From Phormidium tenue FACHB-1052 (lineage in GTDB: Bacteria; Cyanobacteriota; Cyanobacteriia; Phormidesmidales; Phormidesmidaceae), in contig NZ_JACJQN010000014.1 in NCBI RefSeq assembly GCF_014696675.1, positions 123,567-187,566 on the forward strand: DNA of 64,000 bases. Reading direction: 5' to 3'. Below the pieces are notes generated by a model. The model searched no databases. It was not told the DNA's origin and was given only the letters and a program-made list of their open reading frames with translations. Positions 8,030-16,309 of the stretch are shown here, in pieces (position 1 is the stretch's first letter; each line of letters begins with the position of its first letter). Both the position numbers and the translations under genes were made by a program.

Positions 8030-8289
8030 CGTCACCCTCTGAGCCGAGATTCTCTCTTTTCTTATAAACAAAATCTAAACGTTTGCGAAGGCGGTTGGGG
8101 TACGGGAAACCTATCGTCACAGACTTGAGCGATCGCAGGCTGCTCGTGCAAGCTAGCAATCTTGGACTAGGGTAACGGTCGGATAGCTTGATTTGATAGG
8201 GTTGGAGATCTCTGCCTTGGGGCTAAGCATGCGGGCCTATCAACCAGCATCAGCGGCCCATTATTTACCAGTCGTTGAGGAGAACGCTC

Positions 8290-9180
8290 GTGCTAGCAAA
8301 ATTGTTAGGACTCATGGTCGGGCTTTGGGCTGCCACCACCGCGTCTGGGGCAGCGATCGCCACCCCCCTCGATCTCAATCGCCCTGAGGACGCGCTTCAG
8401 GTATTTCGCAAGTTGCTTTGCTCGGTGGAAGACGGCAAAACCGTGTATTTTGTCTGGCAGGGCAAGGTTTTTAGCCGCCGGCCCGGAGAAGCCGATCGCC
8501 ATTTGTTCAACGTGCAAGGTGTGAGCACCCGCGCCTGCACATCACTAAAGTCTGAAACCGGCAGTACCGGATTTCGGCAAGTCACCCGAGAAGTGATGAT
8601 CTACCTTGACCCCGAAACGAACGCCCTGCTAACCACCTGGAAAACCCCCTGGACTGGGGAAACTACGACCGTACACCCAGTCGCCAACGATCCCGTCAAT
8701 TCCTCCCCGTTTTGGGCCGACACCACCGGGCAACGCCTTCAGTTTCAACACTTTGGCAACACAGACCTTCTCTTTTTCACGGTGACGCTGCCGTTGTTCT
8801 ACGCCGATCCGTTAGGGGGAAATTATCAAGACTACGTTGGTGGCCATTACCATGCGATGGAAATGTTCACCTTTTCGGCGCAGCGATCGCACCTGCTAGC
8901 CTCTGCCGATCAGGACATAGACGATATAGCCGTTAGCTGGAGCCGCATATCTCCCTGGCTACCCTGGATGAAGATGGGAGGGCACCCCGGCGAACTCGTG
9001 GTGCATGCAGCCGGCACCCGCATCGGGTCGTGGCAGCAATTACCCGAACCCCTGCGGAGCCAAATTGCGGATAACTTTGCTCTGTATCAAACACCGCCTC
9101 CCCTGGACGACAACCGCCCAAACGAAACTACATGGACTAACTTCCGCGACTTTTTAGACGGCGCAGAAGGTCAGCCTTAG
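8290..9180 (+). CDS. Secreted DUF1838-family protein
   Basis: A roughly 296-residue protein beginning with a signal peptide (VLAKLLGLMVGLWAATTASG, then AAIA). The mature part matches the DUF1838 family: LDLNRPEDALQVFRKLLCSVEDGKTVYFVWQGKV at its start, repeated short Trp/Pro-rich beta segments, and WSRISPWLPWMKMGG near the end. The family's activity is not known to me. I choose the GTG at 8290 because AGGAG (8278-8282) sits 7 bases upstream; the in-frame TTG at 8275 overlaps that ribosome-binding site. Confidence 0.8.
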   Translation: MLAKLLGLMVGLWAATTASGAAIATPLDLNRPEDALQVFRKLLCSVEDGKTVYFVWQGKVFSRRPGEADRHLFNVQGVSTRACTSLKSETGSTGFRQVTREVMIYLDPETNALLTTWKTPWTGETTTVHPVANDPVNSSPFWADTTGQRLQFQHFGNTDLLFFTVTLPLFYADPLGGNYQDYVGGHYHAMEMFTFSAQRSHLLASADQDIDDIAVSWSRISPWLPWMKMGGHPGELVVHAAGTRIGSWQQLPEPLRSQIADNFALYQTPPPLDDNRPNETTWTNFRDFLDGAEGQP

Positions 9181-9287
9181 GCCAAGCTCTGCGCTGCTTA
9201 GAAAAGTCACCCTAGATTTGGCAAGCAGCCTTGAATTTTGGGAATGCTAGCGATTGGATACGCATCTTAACCATCGGAGTGTGCACT

Positions 9288-9668
9288 ATGACTCAACTGG
9301 TTCCCATCCGCTTAGAGGATGGCACCGAGATCTACATGGAGGCCACCGACGACGTGGTTGCTCCCGACTCGGCCCCAGCCCCCTACGCCGATCCCTACGC
9401 TGAAACCACCCGCACCGCCAAGGGGTTTAGCATGACTGCCCCAACAGCACAAATTCACGCTGCTCAAAGTTTTAAGGCCATTGAAGGCACCATTCGCACC
9501 TATACCAGCCACACCATGAGTGCCTTCAAAGACATGGCCACCGCCAATGTCGAAAAAGTCACCCTAGAGTTTGGCCTCAAGGTCGGCGGAGAGGCAGGCG
9601 TTCCCTATGTTACTAAAGGCACCGCAGAGAGCAACTTGAAAATCACAGTGGAGTGCTCGTTCAACTAA
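9288..9668 (+). CDS. Trypco1 (CU044_2847 family) domain protein
   Basis: A 126-residue protein: MTQLVPIRLEDGTEIYMEA at the start, a central helix, and VTLEFGLKVGGEAGVPYVTKGTAESNLKITVEC at the end (about residues 94-124), the signature of the trypsin-co-occurring domain 1 family. These small domains often accompany trypsin-like proteases or effector modules in conflict or stress systems. No such partner is adjacent here, so it is an orphan. GGAG (9276-9279) precedes the ATG by 8 bases, which rules out the longer in-frame TTG start at 9231. A strong terminator follows. Confidence 0.8.
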   Translation: MTQLVPIRLEDGTEIYMEATDDVVAPDSAPAPYADPYAETTRTAKGFSMTAPTAQIHAAQSFKAIEGTIRTYTSHTMSAFKDMATANVEKVTLEFGLKVGGEAGVPYVTKGTAESNLKITVECSFN

Positions 9669-9702
9669 ACCGCCTTCAGAACTAGAAATCATCGTCACCC
9701 AG

Positions 9703-9761
9703 CCGGGTTTCGGCCAAAATAGCTAGCTTTTGTTGGCTAACCTGGCAGAAACCCGGTTTTT
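9703..9761 (+). terminator. Rho-independent terminator after the Trypco1 gene
   Basis: CCGGGTTT (9703-9710) pairs with AAACCCGG (9749-9756); inside, GGCCAAAA-type and TTTTGTTGGC segments pair again, giving a long stem. TTTTT (9757-9761) follows. Confidence 0.8.
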
Positions 9762-9762
9762 G

Positions 9763-9790
9763 TTGTGCCAATTCTGGGCCGATGTATAAT
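9763..9790 (+). promoter_or_regulatory. Sigma70-type promoter candidate
   Basis: TTGTGC (9763-9768) and a perfect TATAAT (9785-9790) are 16 bases apart. A second GATGTATAA copy follows at 9795. It would drive the 10024 gene with a long leader. Confidence 0.45.
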
Positions 9791-10023
9791 GATCTGATGT
9801 ATAAGTCCTAGAAATCACGGTTTTTTCTGCATCTTGTTTATTGTTAATGGGATGCAGCAGGCCGCAGGTCTTAGGATATCTAACGATTCCCACAGCAGAT
9901 CTGTCACTAGACCGCTCTTGGGAAACCTACCGCTGCGCTACCCTTCCCTTAGGCTGGGTTTGATCGTCTTTAAGACCGTTCCTGAAAATCTAACTAACAC
10001 CACCACCACAAGGGAATGAGATC

Positions 10024-10701
10024 TTGCAGGGATTGACGAGGGAAAAACCTATCTTAATCACCTGTTGTGCTGCCGGTGGTGCGCTGTTTATTCTGACGCT
10101 GCTGGTCAAAACCGGCACAGGAACAACGCCGTCGCTGCCGCCACCCCCTCCCAGCGCAGAAAGTCTGAACGTTCAGACCGTACCGGTACCATCGCCGCCC
10201 ACTGCTGGCCAAGATTTACAGCAAGACCGCTTTGAGCGCGATCTGAACCGACAGCAAGATCTGGTGAACAGCCTACAAGACGAGCTGCGCGCCCAGGAGA
10301 ATCTAGCCGATGACCTCAAGGCCCAGCTCGAACGTCAGCAGGCCGAAACGCAAGCCGTGCGGGAGCAACTCAACACCTACCAGACGGCGGTGGAGGAGAT
10401 GACATCCCAGCAGGTGCGGCTGATTGAGTCGATACCACGCAACAACGAGACTCAGACCATGCTGCTGTGGGGCATTTTGGGTCTGTTTATGCTGCTGGTG
10501 CTGGGCGGCGGCACGGCCTTTGCGGTGATTGCCCTGTGGCTCATGCACCTGCAGCGGCGCACCTATCAGCCGCCGCCCCAACCAATGATGTATCCGGTGC
10601 GCATGCCGCCCAGCCCCTACTTTTATTACGAAAAGCAGCCCCTACCGCCGCCTGCCCAGCCGCAGCCCTACATCCAATACGACGTTAGACCCTACGAATA
10701 G
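10024..10701 (+). CDS. Two-TM coiled-coil protein, unknown function
   Basis: A 225-residue protein with an N-terminal membrane helix (ILITCCAAGGALFILTLLV), a Pro-rich stretch, a coiled coil of about 80 residues (ERDLNRQQDLVNSLQDELRA...), a second membrane helix (LLWGILGLFMLLVLGGGTAFAVIALWL) and a Pro/Tyr-rich tail with many PPP runs. The start is TTG with AGGGA (10011-10015) about 8 bases before. The layout suggests a periplasmic coiled coil anchored at both ends with a cytoplasmic Pro-rich tail. I recognise no family. Confidence 0.7.
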   Translation: MQGLTREKPILITCCAAGGALFILTLLVKTGTGTTPSLPPPPPSAESLNVQTVPVPSPPTAGQDLQQDRFERDLNRQQDLVNSLQDELRAQENLADDLKAQLERQQAETQAVREQLNTYQTAVEEMTSQQVRLIESIPRNNETQTMLLWGILGLFMLLVLGGGTAFAVIALWLMHLQRRTYQPPPQPMMYPVRMPPSPYFYYEKQPLPPPAQPQPYIQYDVRPYE

Positions 10702-10816
10702 GGTTATGCCCCAGCAAGGGTTCGAGGATACAGAGGGTTTAAGATTCCCGTTGTAAGGTTTAAGGGGTAGTACAATGCCCTGACCCTTTGCTGATGTCAT
10801 CTAACCCCTAACGACA

Positions 10817-13786
10817 ATGGCTATGACCCTTACCCAGGTTTGGGGTGCCTTTTTAATCTTTGTGCTGTCTCCGGTAGTGGGTGGGTTGCCCCTGACAGGG
10901 TGGTCAACGCGGCTGCTCTCGGGGAAACGGCTGCGGCGAGTAGGCACAGGCAATGTCGGGGTGTCGGCTGCTTTCTACCACGGCGGCAAAGTAGCGGGCA
11001 TTGTGGCGGTCTTGCTGGAGGCGGCCAAGGGCATTGGGGTCGTGCTACTAGCGCGGCACTACTTTCCGGCAGACCCGGTGTGGGAAATTATTGCTCTGAT
11101 TGGCCTGGTGATGGGCCGCTACTGGTTTGCTAAGGGAGCGGGTACTACCAACGTGGTGTGGGGCGTTGCGGCGTACGACTGGCCGACGGCGCTGCTGACG
11201 TTTATGCTCAGCGGGCTAGGGTTTACCATCTTTCGCGAGCGGCGTCAGGGTCGGCTGCTGTCGCTGGTGTTGCTACCGCTGATCACCGCTCTGCGCCACT
11301 CCGATGGAGAGCTGGTGTTGGCGATGTCTTGCCTCAGCGGGCTGATCGCCTGGATTTATCAAAAGCTACCTGACGATCTCGATTTGCCTGACGATCAAGG
11401 ACGATTGGAGTCTCGTACCATGTTTCGGTTTTTTCGCGGCGATCGCGCCCTTGTAGCCCTCGATCGCGCCCTTGACCCCACCAAGTTTGGCCACAAAGCG
11501 GCCACCCTGGGCCAGCTAACAGCCTGGGGCTACCCGGTGCCGCGCGGCTACGTGCTGCCCGCTGGCGATGACCCAACCGCGCTGCTGGCGATCGCCGAGC
11601 CCTCCCCTACCCAGCCCCTCGCCGTCCGCTCCTCGGCCCAGGACGAAGATACGGGCACGGCCTCGGCGGCGGGAGTGTATCAGTCATTTCTAAACATCAC
11701 TAGCCAGGAGGCCCTGGCGGCGGCGATCGTGCGGGTGTTCTCGTCCTATAGCGCACCTCAAGCAAAGGCCTATCGGCAGAGCAAGGGTTTACCCGAACAG
11801 GGGCTGGCGGTGATCGTGCAGCAGCAGGTGCAGGGGCAGTTTTCGGGAGTGGCCTTTAGCCGTGACCCGATTGCCCGCTGCGGCGATGCGGTGGTGATCG
11901 AAGCGCTGCCCGGTGGAGCTGACCAGGTGGTGGGGGGGCAGGTGACGCCCGAACAGTATAGAGTGCTGGTGCAAGCCGACGATATGCCGCCCCTGGCAGA
12001 AATTGCCGAAGCCGATTGGCAGCTCTCCGACGCGCTGACGCTGACGGTAGAGGGCCAGGGCCAAACTCCCTCGCGGCTGCTTCAGCAGGTGGCCTACCTG
12101 GCTCGCCACCTGGAGAGCCGCTACCAAGGTGTTCCCCAAGACCTCGAGTGGAGCTTTGACGGCAACACCCTATGGCTGTTGCAGAGCCGCCCGATCACCA
12201 CACTGCAACCGCTGTGGACGCGCAAGATCGCCGCCGAGGTGATCCCCGGCACGATTCGCCCGCTGACCTGGTCGATCAATCGGCCTTTGACCTGCGGCGT
12301 GTGGGGCGAGATTTTTACGGTGGTGCTGGGCGATCGCGCCCGTGGGCTCGACTTTGAAGCCACCGCTACGCTGCACCACGCCCACGCCTACTTCAACGCC
12401 ACCCTGCTGGGGGATATCTTTCGCCGCATGGGCCTGCCCGCCGAAAGCCTGGAGTTTTTGACTCGCGGGGCCAAGTTTAGCCGTCCCCCTCTGGGCTCCA
12501 CGCTGCGGAATATGCCCGGTCTGGTGCGCCTGCTGCGCCGTGAACTCAAGCTGGAGCAGCAGTTTACCCAGGAGAATCGCGATCGCTTTGCCCCCGCCCT
12601 GCAAGCCCTAGCCAATACCCCCAGGGATACCCTTACGCCTCAAGAATTGCTCGACCGAGTAGACCAGATTCTTGAGTTGCTGAAGCGGGTCACCTACTAC
12701 AACATCCTCGGCCCGCTGAGCTTTGCCCTGCGCCGCGCCCTGCTCAAGGTGCCGGAAGAAAGCCTCAACCCGATGCAAAATGACGAGATTGCGGCCTTGG
12801 AGGCGTTGCGGGCGATCGCCCAAGATATTCGCCAGACGCTCTCGAAGCCTGAACTGGCCCGCATCACCGACAGCTCGTCGCTGATGACGGCCCTGGCCGA
12901 AAGCACCGACGGCGAATCGTTGCTCAAGGCCATGGGGCAGTTTATTGAGCAGTACGGCTACCTCAGCCCCGTGGGCACCGACATTGCCGTGGCCACCTGG
13001 CAAGAAAGCCCTGGCCCAGTGCGCGAACTGCTAGCCCAGTTTGTGCAGCAGCCACCACCCCCTAAAACGACCGCCTCACAAGGTAAAGCCACTACAGTGC
13101 AGCGTCGCCTCGATCTCAAGGGACAGGTGAATACGATCTACAACCGGCTGCTAGCCGAGCTGCGCTGGAGCGTTTTAGCCCTGGCAACCCAGTGGCAAAC
13201 GCAAGGGCATTTGCAGGAACGGGATGACATCTTCTTGCTCACCCTAGAAGAAATCCAGGCATTGGTGGGGGGTAGGATGCCCGACTGGCGCGCGGTGCAG
13301 GAGCGGATTGGCGATCGCAAAGCCCAGTACGAGCGAGATAAGAAAATGCCTGCTGTCCCCTACCTAGTGTTTGGCAACGAGCCCCCCAGCCGCCAGATAC
13401 CCCTCATGCCAACCGCTACCGTGCAGCAAAAGCTCACTGGCATCGGCGCTAGTGCTGGCACCGTTGCGGGCCCAGTATTGGTAGTGACCCAGCTTGAAGC
13501 CGTAGCTGCCGCCAATGGCCCCTTCATTCTAGTGGTGCCCTATACCGATGCCGGTTGGGCACCGCTGCTGGCCCGCGCCCACGGGCTGATTGCCGAAGTG
13601 GGCGGTCGTCTCTCCCACGGGGCAATCATCGCCCGCGAGTACGGCATCCCTGCCGTTATGGATGTGACCAACGCCACTCAGCGGCTACATACCGGCCAGT
13701 GGGTACGGGTCAATGGCGAAACCGGCGTTGTAGAGGTGCTAGAACCACCCGCAAACAGTCTGGCCCTAGAAGCGGGTAGCAAATAG
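10817..13786 (+). CDS. PlsY-like acyltransferase fused to PEP-synthase-like phosphotransferase
   Basis: A 989-residue fusion. Residues 1-200 form a multi-pass membrane domain like glycerol-3-phosphate acyltransferase PlsY: RRVGTGNVGVSAAFYHGGKVAGIVAVLLEAAKG matches the PlsY 'GSGNxGATNV...LDxxKG' region. Residues about 225-475 form the PEP synthase/PPDK ATP-binding domain (LAVRSSAQDEDTGTASAAG, VIVQQQVQGQFSGVAFSRDP, LEWSFDGNTLWLLQSRPI). The C-terminal swivelling domain carries GGRLSHGAIIAREYGIPAV with catalytic His934. The order (ATP domain, helical middle, His domain) recalls rifampicin phosphotransferase and PEP synthase. Substrate unknown; membrane anchoring suggests a lipid or lipid-linked target. 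It is one intact frame without a stop. Confidence 0.85.
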   Translation: MAMTLTQVWGAFLIFVLSPVVGGLPLTGWSTRLLSGKRLRRVGTGNVGVSAAFYHGGKVAGIVAVLLEAAKGIGVVLLARHYFPADPVWEIIALIGLVMGRYWFAKGAGTTNVVWGVAAYDWPTALLTFMLSGLGFTIFRERRQGRLLSLVLLPLITALRHSDGELVLAMSCLSGLIAWIYQKLPDDLDLPDDQGRLESRTMFRFFRGDRALVALDRALDPTKFGHKAATLGQLTAWGYPVPRGYVLPAGDDPTALLAIAEPSPTQPLAVRSSAQDEDTGTASAAGVYQSFLNITSQEALAAAIVRVFSSYSAPQAKAYRQSKGLPEQGLAVIVQQQVQGQFSGVAFSRDPIARCGDAVVIEALPGGADQVVGGQVTPEQYRVLVQADDMPPLAEIAEADWQLSDALTLTVEGQGQTPSRLLQQVAYLARHLESRYQGVPQDLEWSFDGNTLWLLQSRPITTLQPLWTRKIAAEVIPGTIRPLTWSINRPLTCGVWGEIFTVVLGDRARGLDFEATATLHHAHAYFNATLLGDIFRRMGLPAESLEFLTRGAKFSRPPLGSTLRNMPGLVRLLRRELKLEQQFTQENRDRFAPALQALANTPRDTLTPQELLDRVDQILELLKRVTYYNILGPLSFALRRALLKVPEESLNPMQNDEIAALEALRAIAQDIRQTLSKPELARITDSSSLMTALAESTDGESLLKAMGQFIEQYGYLSPVGTDIAVATWQESPGPVRELLAQFVQQPPPPKTTASQGKATTVQRRLDLKGQVNTIYNRLLAELRWSVLALATQWQTQGHLQERDDIFLLTLEEIQALVGGRMPDWRAVQERIGDRKAQYERDKKMPAVPYLVFGNEPPSRQIPLMPTATVQQKLTGIGASAGTVAGPVLVVTQLEAVAAANGPFILVVPYTDAGWAPLLARAHGLIAEVGGRLSHGAIIAREYGIPAVMDVTNATQRLHTGQWVRVNGETGVVEVLEPPANSLALEAGSK

Positions 13787-14038
13787 AGCCATGGATTGAA
13801 CTCAACTCCACACTCCATAACCCGACTCAACCCAAGGCAACTTTGTAGGTGCAAACGGCGTTTGCCTGGCCCAATTAGGAGCAGTTCAACAAGACTCGGC
13901 CCCAGCTTGGCCTGTACAGTCACGTTCTACTAGACCCTTCAATGATTCAAGAGAAAAAGCTTGGCAAGTCAGTACGCTTGAACTATTCTTATAAATGCAA
14001 TTGTACTATTGCAAGCCCCAGCACTCGGTTTTGCAGCT

Positions 14039-14659
14039 ATGGATGGTCGCTTTGACAGGGCGCAAGCCTTGGGTTGGATCGTTGCGCTTAGCGTTGGCAT
14101 TGGCACGATGACAGAACTCACTCAATCAACTCCCCAAGTGGTTGCCGAAGAACAGATCCCCGCCAACCCCTGGTTGGGGTCATCGTTTCCTCTAGAACAT
14201 TTTTCGCGCTACACGTCACCCTTTGGCTACCGGCAACACCCCATGGGGGGCAACCGCTTTCACTACGGGCTAGACTTAGCCGCCCCTATGGGCAGCTATA
14301 TTCGCAGCTGGTGGGAGGGCAAAGTAGTTGAAGTGCACGACCACACCGCCTGCGGCACCACCGCTATCATTCAGTCCGGCTCCTGGACTCACGTCTACTG
14401 TCATATGCAGGGCAGCATTGTGGTCGAGAAAGAAGGTGGCCGGGTATTGGTCGATCGCGACGGCGGCATCGAGATTCGCCAAGGACAAATGGTGACCTCG
14501 GGCCAGCGCATTGGTCGCGTGGGCATGACCGGCAGCACCACTGGCCCTCACCTACATTGGGGTCTCAAGTATGATGGAGCCTGGGTCGATCCAGCCTTAG
14601 TGCTCAAGGCAACGTTTGACTATCAGCAAGCCTCACAGACGGCGCAGGCCGTAGATTAA
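14039..14659 (+). CDS. M23-family zinc metallopeptidase (LytM/peptidoglycan)
   Basis: A protein of about 206 residues with an N-terminal membrane or signal helix (ALGWIVALSVGIGTM) and a C-terminal M23 domain: RFHYGLDLAAPMGSYI supplies the first His/Asp zinc ligands, VYCHMQ a further His, and GPHLHWGL the HxH motif. Such enzymes cleave peptidoglycan cross-links. The start is uncertain: ATG 14039 lacks a clear ribosome-binding site, and an in-frame TTG at 14009 adds 10 residues. The last 27 bases overlap the convergent M28 peptidase gene. Confidence 0.85.
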   Translation: MDGRFDRAQALGWIVALSVGIGTMTELTQSTPQVVAEEQIPANPWLGSSFPLEHFSRYTSPFGYRQHPMGGNRFHYGLDLAAPMGSYIRSWWEGKVVEVHDHTACGTTAIIQSGSWTHVYCHMQGSIVVEKEGGRVLVDRDGGIEIRQGQMVTSGQRIGRVGMTGSTTGPHLHWGLKYDGAWVDPALVLKATFDYQQASQTAQAVD

Positions 14660-15487
14660 CCCCTGGCAAACCTGGGTGAGAAAATCTAGATCTAGCGTCT
14701 CTAAAGTGTCGGTAGGCTGGTGATAGTGGGGGTTGCGCAGGTATGCAGTGTCTGTCACCAAAATAGCCGGGTAGCCTAAGTCCCAAAAGGGGACATGGTC
14801 GCTGCGGCGAGTGTCGGGCACAGCCTTTCCCTGGTTCACAACGGGCAGCCACTGGCTACGCAACCCGGCAGCACGAAACCCCCACCACAGCCCCATCATG
14901 GTTGGAATGCTTTGCCAGGGGCCGATCTGGGCGATGTAGTTGCCCTGGTTGGGGTAGACGCGCTCTAACCCAGGCGGATACTTTTGAGAGCGGAGCTGTT
15001 GGCAGCAGTAGCCCAGCATTTCAAGGGATAGCATGAGCCCTAAGGGTTCAGCGCTCTGGTGCAGAGCGGCAGCATAGTGGTGGCTACCTACAAAGCCCAG
15101 TTCTTCTAAGTCAAAGGCCACTAGGCGCAGGGGAGACTTGCCTGGCCACTCGACCCAAGCGCGGGCTAGCTCCAGCAGCACTGCGACGCCGGTGGCATTG
15201 TCATCGGCCCCAGGGGAACCGGGCACTGAGTCGTAGTGAGCCCCAACTAAAATAGGCGGACGATGGGGATCGCGCCCTGGCAGGTTTAAGACCCAGTTGG
15301 TGTGCTGTTGACCTCGATGCTCGAAGGTATGGCCTGTGAACTGACCCCAGCGGGAAAACTCTTGCTGGATATATTGCTGCACAAAAAAGTGATTGGCAGA
15401 GGCAAAGTAGGGGTTGCGATCGCCCACCACCTGCTCCAGATGAGCCACCAGCCGAGATTTGAGAACATCATCGGGCAAGGGCTTCAC
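14633..15487 (-). CDS. M28-family zinc aminopeptidase
   Basis: A 284-residue M28 peptidase. Metal ligands are visible in VGAHYDSVPGSPGADDNATGVA (His, Asp), FDLEELGFVGSHHY (Glu-Glu) and RSDHVPFWDLGYPAI (His). It would remove N-terminal residues from peptides. No signal peptide is apparent. The GTG start immediately follows the TAG of the upstream SDR gene, so the two are probably cotranscribed and coupled. Its 3' end overlaps the convergent M23 gene. Confidence 0.9.
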   Translation of the reverse strand: MKPLPDDVLKSRLVAHLEQVVGDRNPYFASANHFFVQQYIQQEFSRWGQFTGHTFEHRGQQHTNWVLNLPGRDPHRPPILVGAHYDSVPGSPGADDNATGVAVLLELARAWVEWPGKSPLRLVAFDLEELGFVGSHHYAAALHQSAEPLGLMLSLEMLGYCCQQLRSQKYPPGLERVYPNQGNYIAQIGPWQSIPTMMGLWWGFRAAGLRSQWLPVVNQGKAVPDTRRSDHVPFWDLGYPAILVTDTAYLRNPHYHQPTDTLETLDLDFLTQVCQGLIYGLRRL

Positions 15488-16267
15488 CTAGGCAGGCTTT
15501 TGCAGTTCCTTAGTGATATTGGCCAGCTTCTGGCGAGGCAGCAGCCGGGTTACCAGCGACAGCACTTTGTTAGTGGTGCCGTGAACCGCGATGCGCTGAC
15601 CTTTTTCCATGGCGGTGTAGGCATAGGCGGCAACGGCTGCTGACGTGGGCAGTGTTTTGCTCTCAAACAGCTTGGCGTCTTTGATTTCAGCCCGCGCCTG
15701 AAACTCTGACTGGGTGGGGCCAGGACACAGGGTAGTGGCGGTAACGCCAGTGCCCTCTAGCTCGGTGGCGATCGCATCTGTAAACGACAGCACGTAGGCC
15801 TTACTGGCGTAATACACCGCCATATAAGGCCCCGGCAAAAACGCCGCCGTAGACGCCACATTGAGAATCCGGCCCTGCCCCTGGGCAATCATGGCGGGCA
15901 GATATAGTCGAGTCAGGTGGGTCAGCGCCACGATGTTGAGTTGAAGCATAGCGTTTTGCTTGTCCCAATCGGCCTCAGCAAAAGCGGTTAGCGACCCAAA
16001 ACCGGCGTTGTTCACCAGAGCGTAGGGCGTAATGCCCTTGAACTGAGTCCATTCGTAGAACTGGTAGCGGGTATTGGCATCGGTCAGATCGCCCCGATAG
16101 GTGAGCACCAGCACGCCGTAGGCCTTCTGTAACTCATCCTTAAGCTCTAACAGGGGTTCTTCCCGACGGGCAACCAGCACCAGGTCGTGACGGTGGGCAG
16201 CACATACCTTCGCCAGCTCATAGCCAATGCCGCTAGAAGCTCCAGTGATCAAAATTGGCTTGGCCAT
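15488..16267 (-). CDS. Short-chain dehydrogenase/reductase
   Basis: A 259-residue classical SDR: ITGASSGIGYEL near residues 6-17 is the TGxxxGxG NAD(P)-binding motif, NNAGFGS follows, and YYASK holds the catalytic Tyr-x-x-x-Lys. The sequence resembles the DltE/YqjQ-like 'SDR family oxidoreductase' group. The substrate cannot be told. It lies between mnmG and the M28 peptidase gene in one minus-strand run with short gaps. Confidence 0.93.
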   Translation of the reverse strand: MAKPILITGASSGIGYELAKVCAAHRHDLVLVARREEPLLELKDELQKAYGVLVLTYRGDLTDANTRYQFYEWTQFKGITPYALVNNAGFGSLTAFAEADWDKQNAMLQLNIVALTHLTRLYLPAMIAQGQGRILNVASTAAFLPGPYMAVYYASKAYVLSFTDAIATELEGTGVTATTLCPGPTQSEFQARAEIKDAKLFESKTLPTSAAVAAYAYTAMEKGQRIAVHGTTNKVLSLVTRLLPRQKLANITKELQKPA

Positions 16268-16309
16268 GGTTTGCCCCCAGAGAGTCAGCTAGAGAGAATC
16301 GGCTTGATT

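Larger units (their letters stand above)
9669..10023 (+). other. Intergenic region with terminator, promoter and leader
   Basis: The 355 bases hold the terminator of the Trypco1 gene, a TATAAT-type promoter and a roughly 220-base leader before the next gene. The only ORF in the leader (from 9834) has no coding character. Confidence 0.5.

Noticed and set aside
9834..10019. A 61-residue ORF in the leader of the 10024 gene
   Set aside because: No coding character or ribosome-binding site; it more likely represents untranslated leader.
10718..10734. GGTTCGAGG resembling a tRNA T-loop (also at about 22038)
   Set aside because: No acceptor, D-arm or anticodon stem could be folded around either copy; the first lies directly after a coding region.
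10751..10776. TTGTAA...TACAAT as a promoter for the PlsY fusion gene
   Set aside because: The spacing is only 14 bases, too short for a standard sigma70 promoter; a -10-only promoter remains possible.
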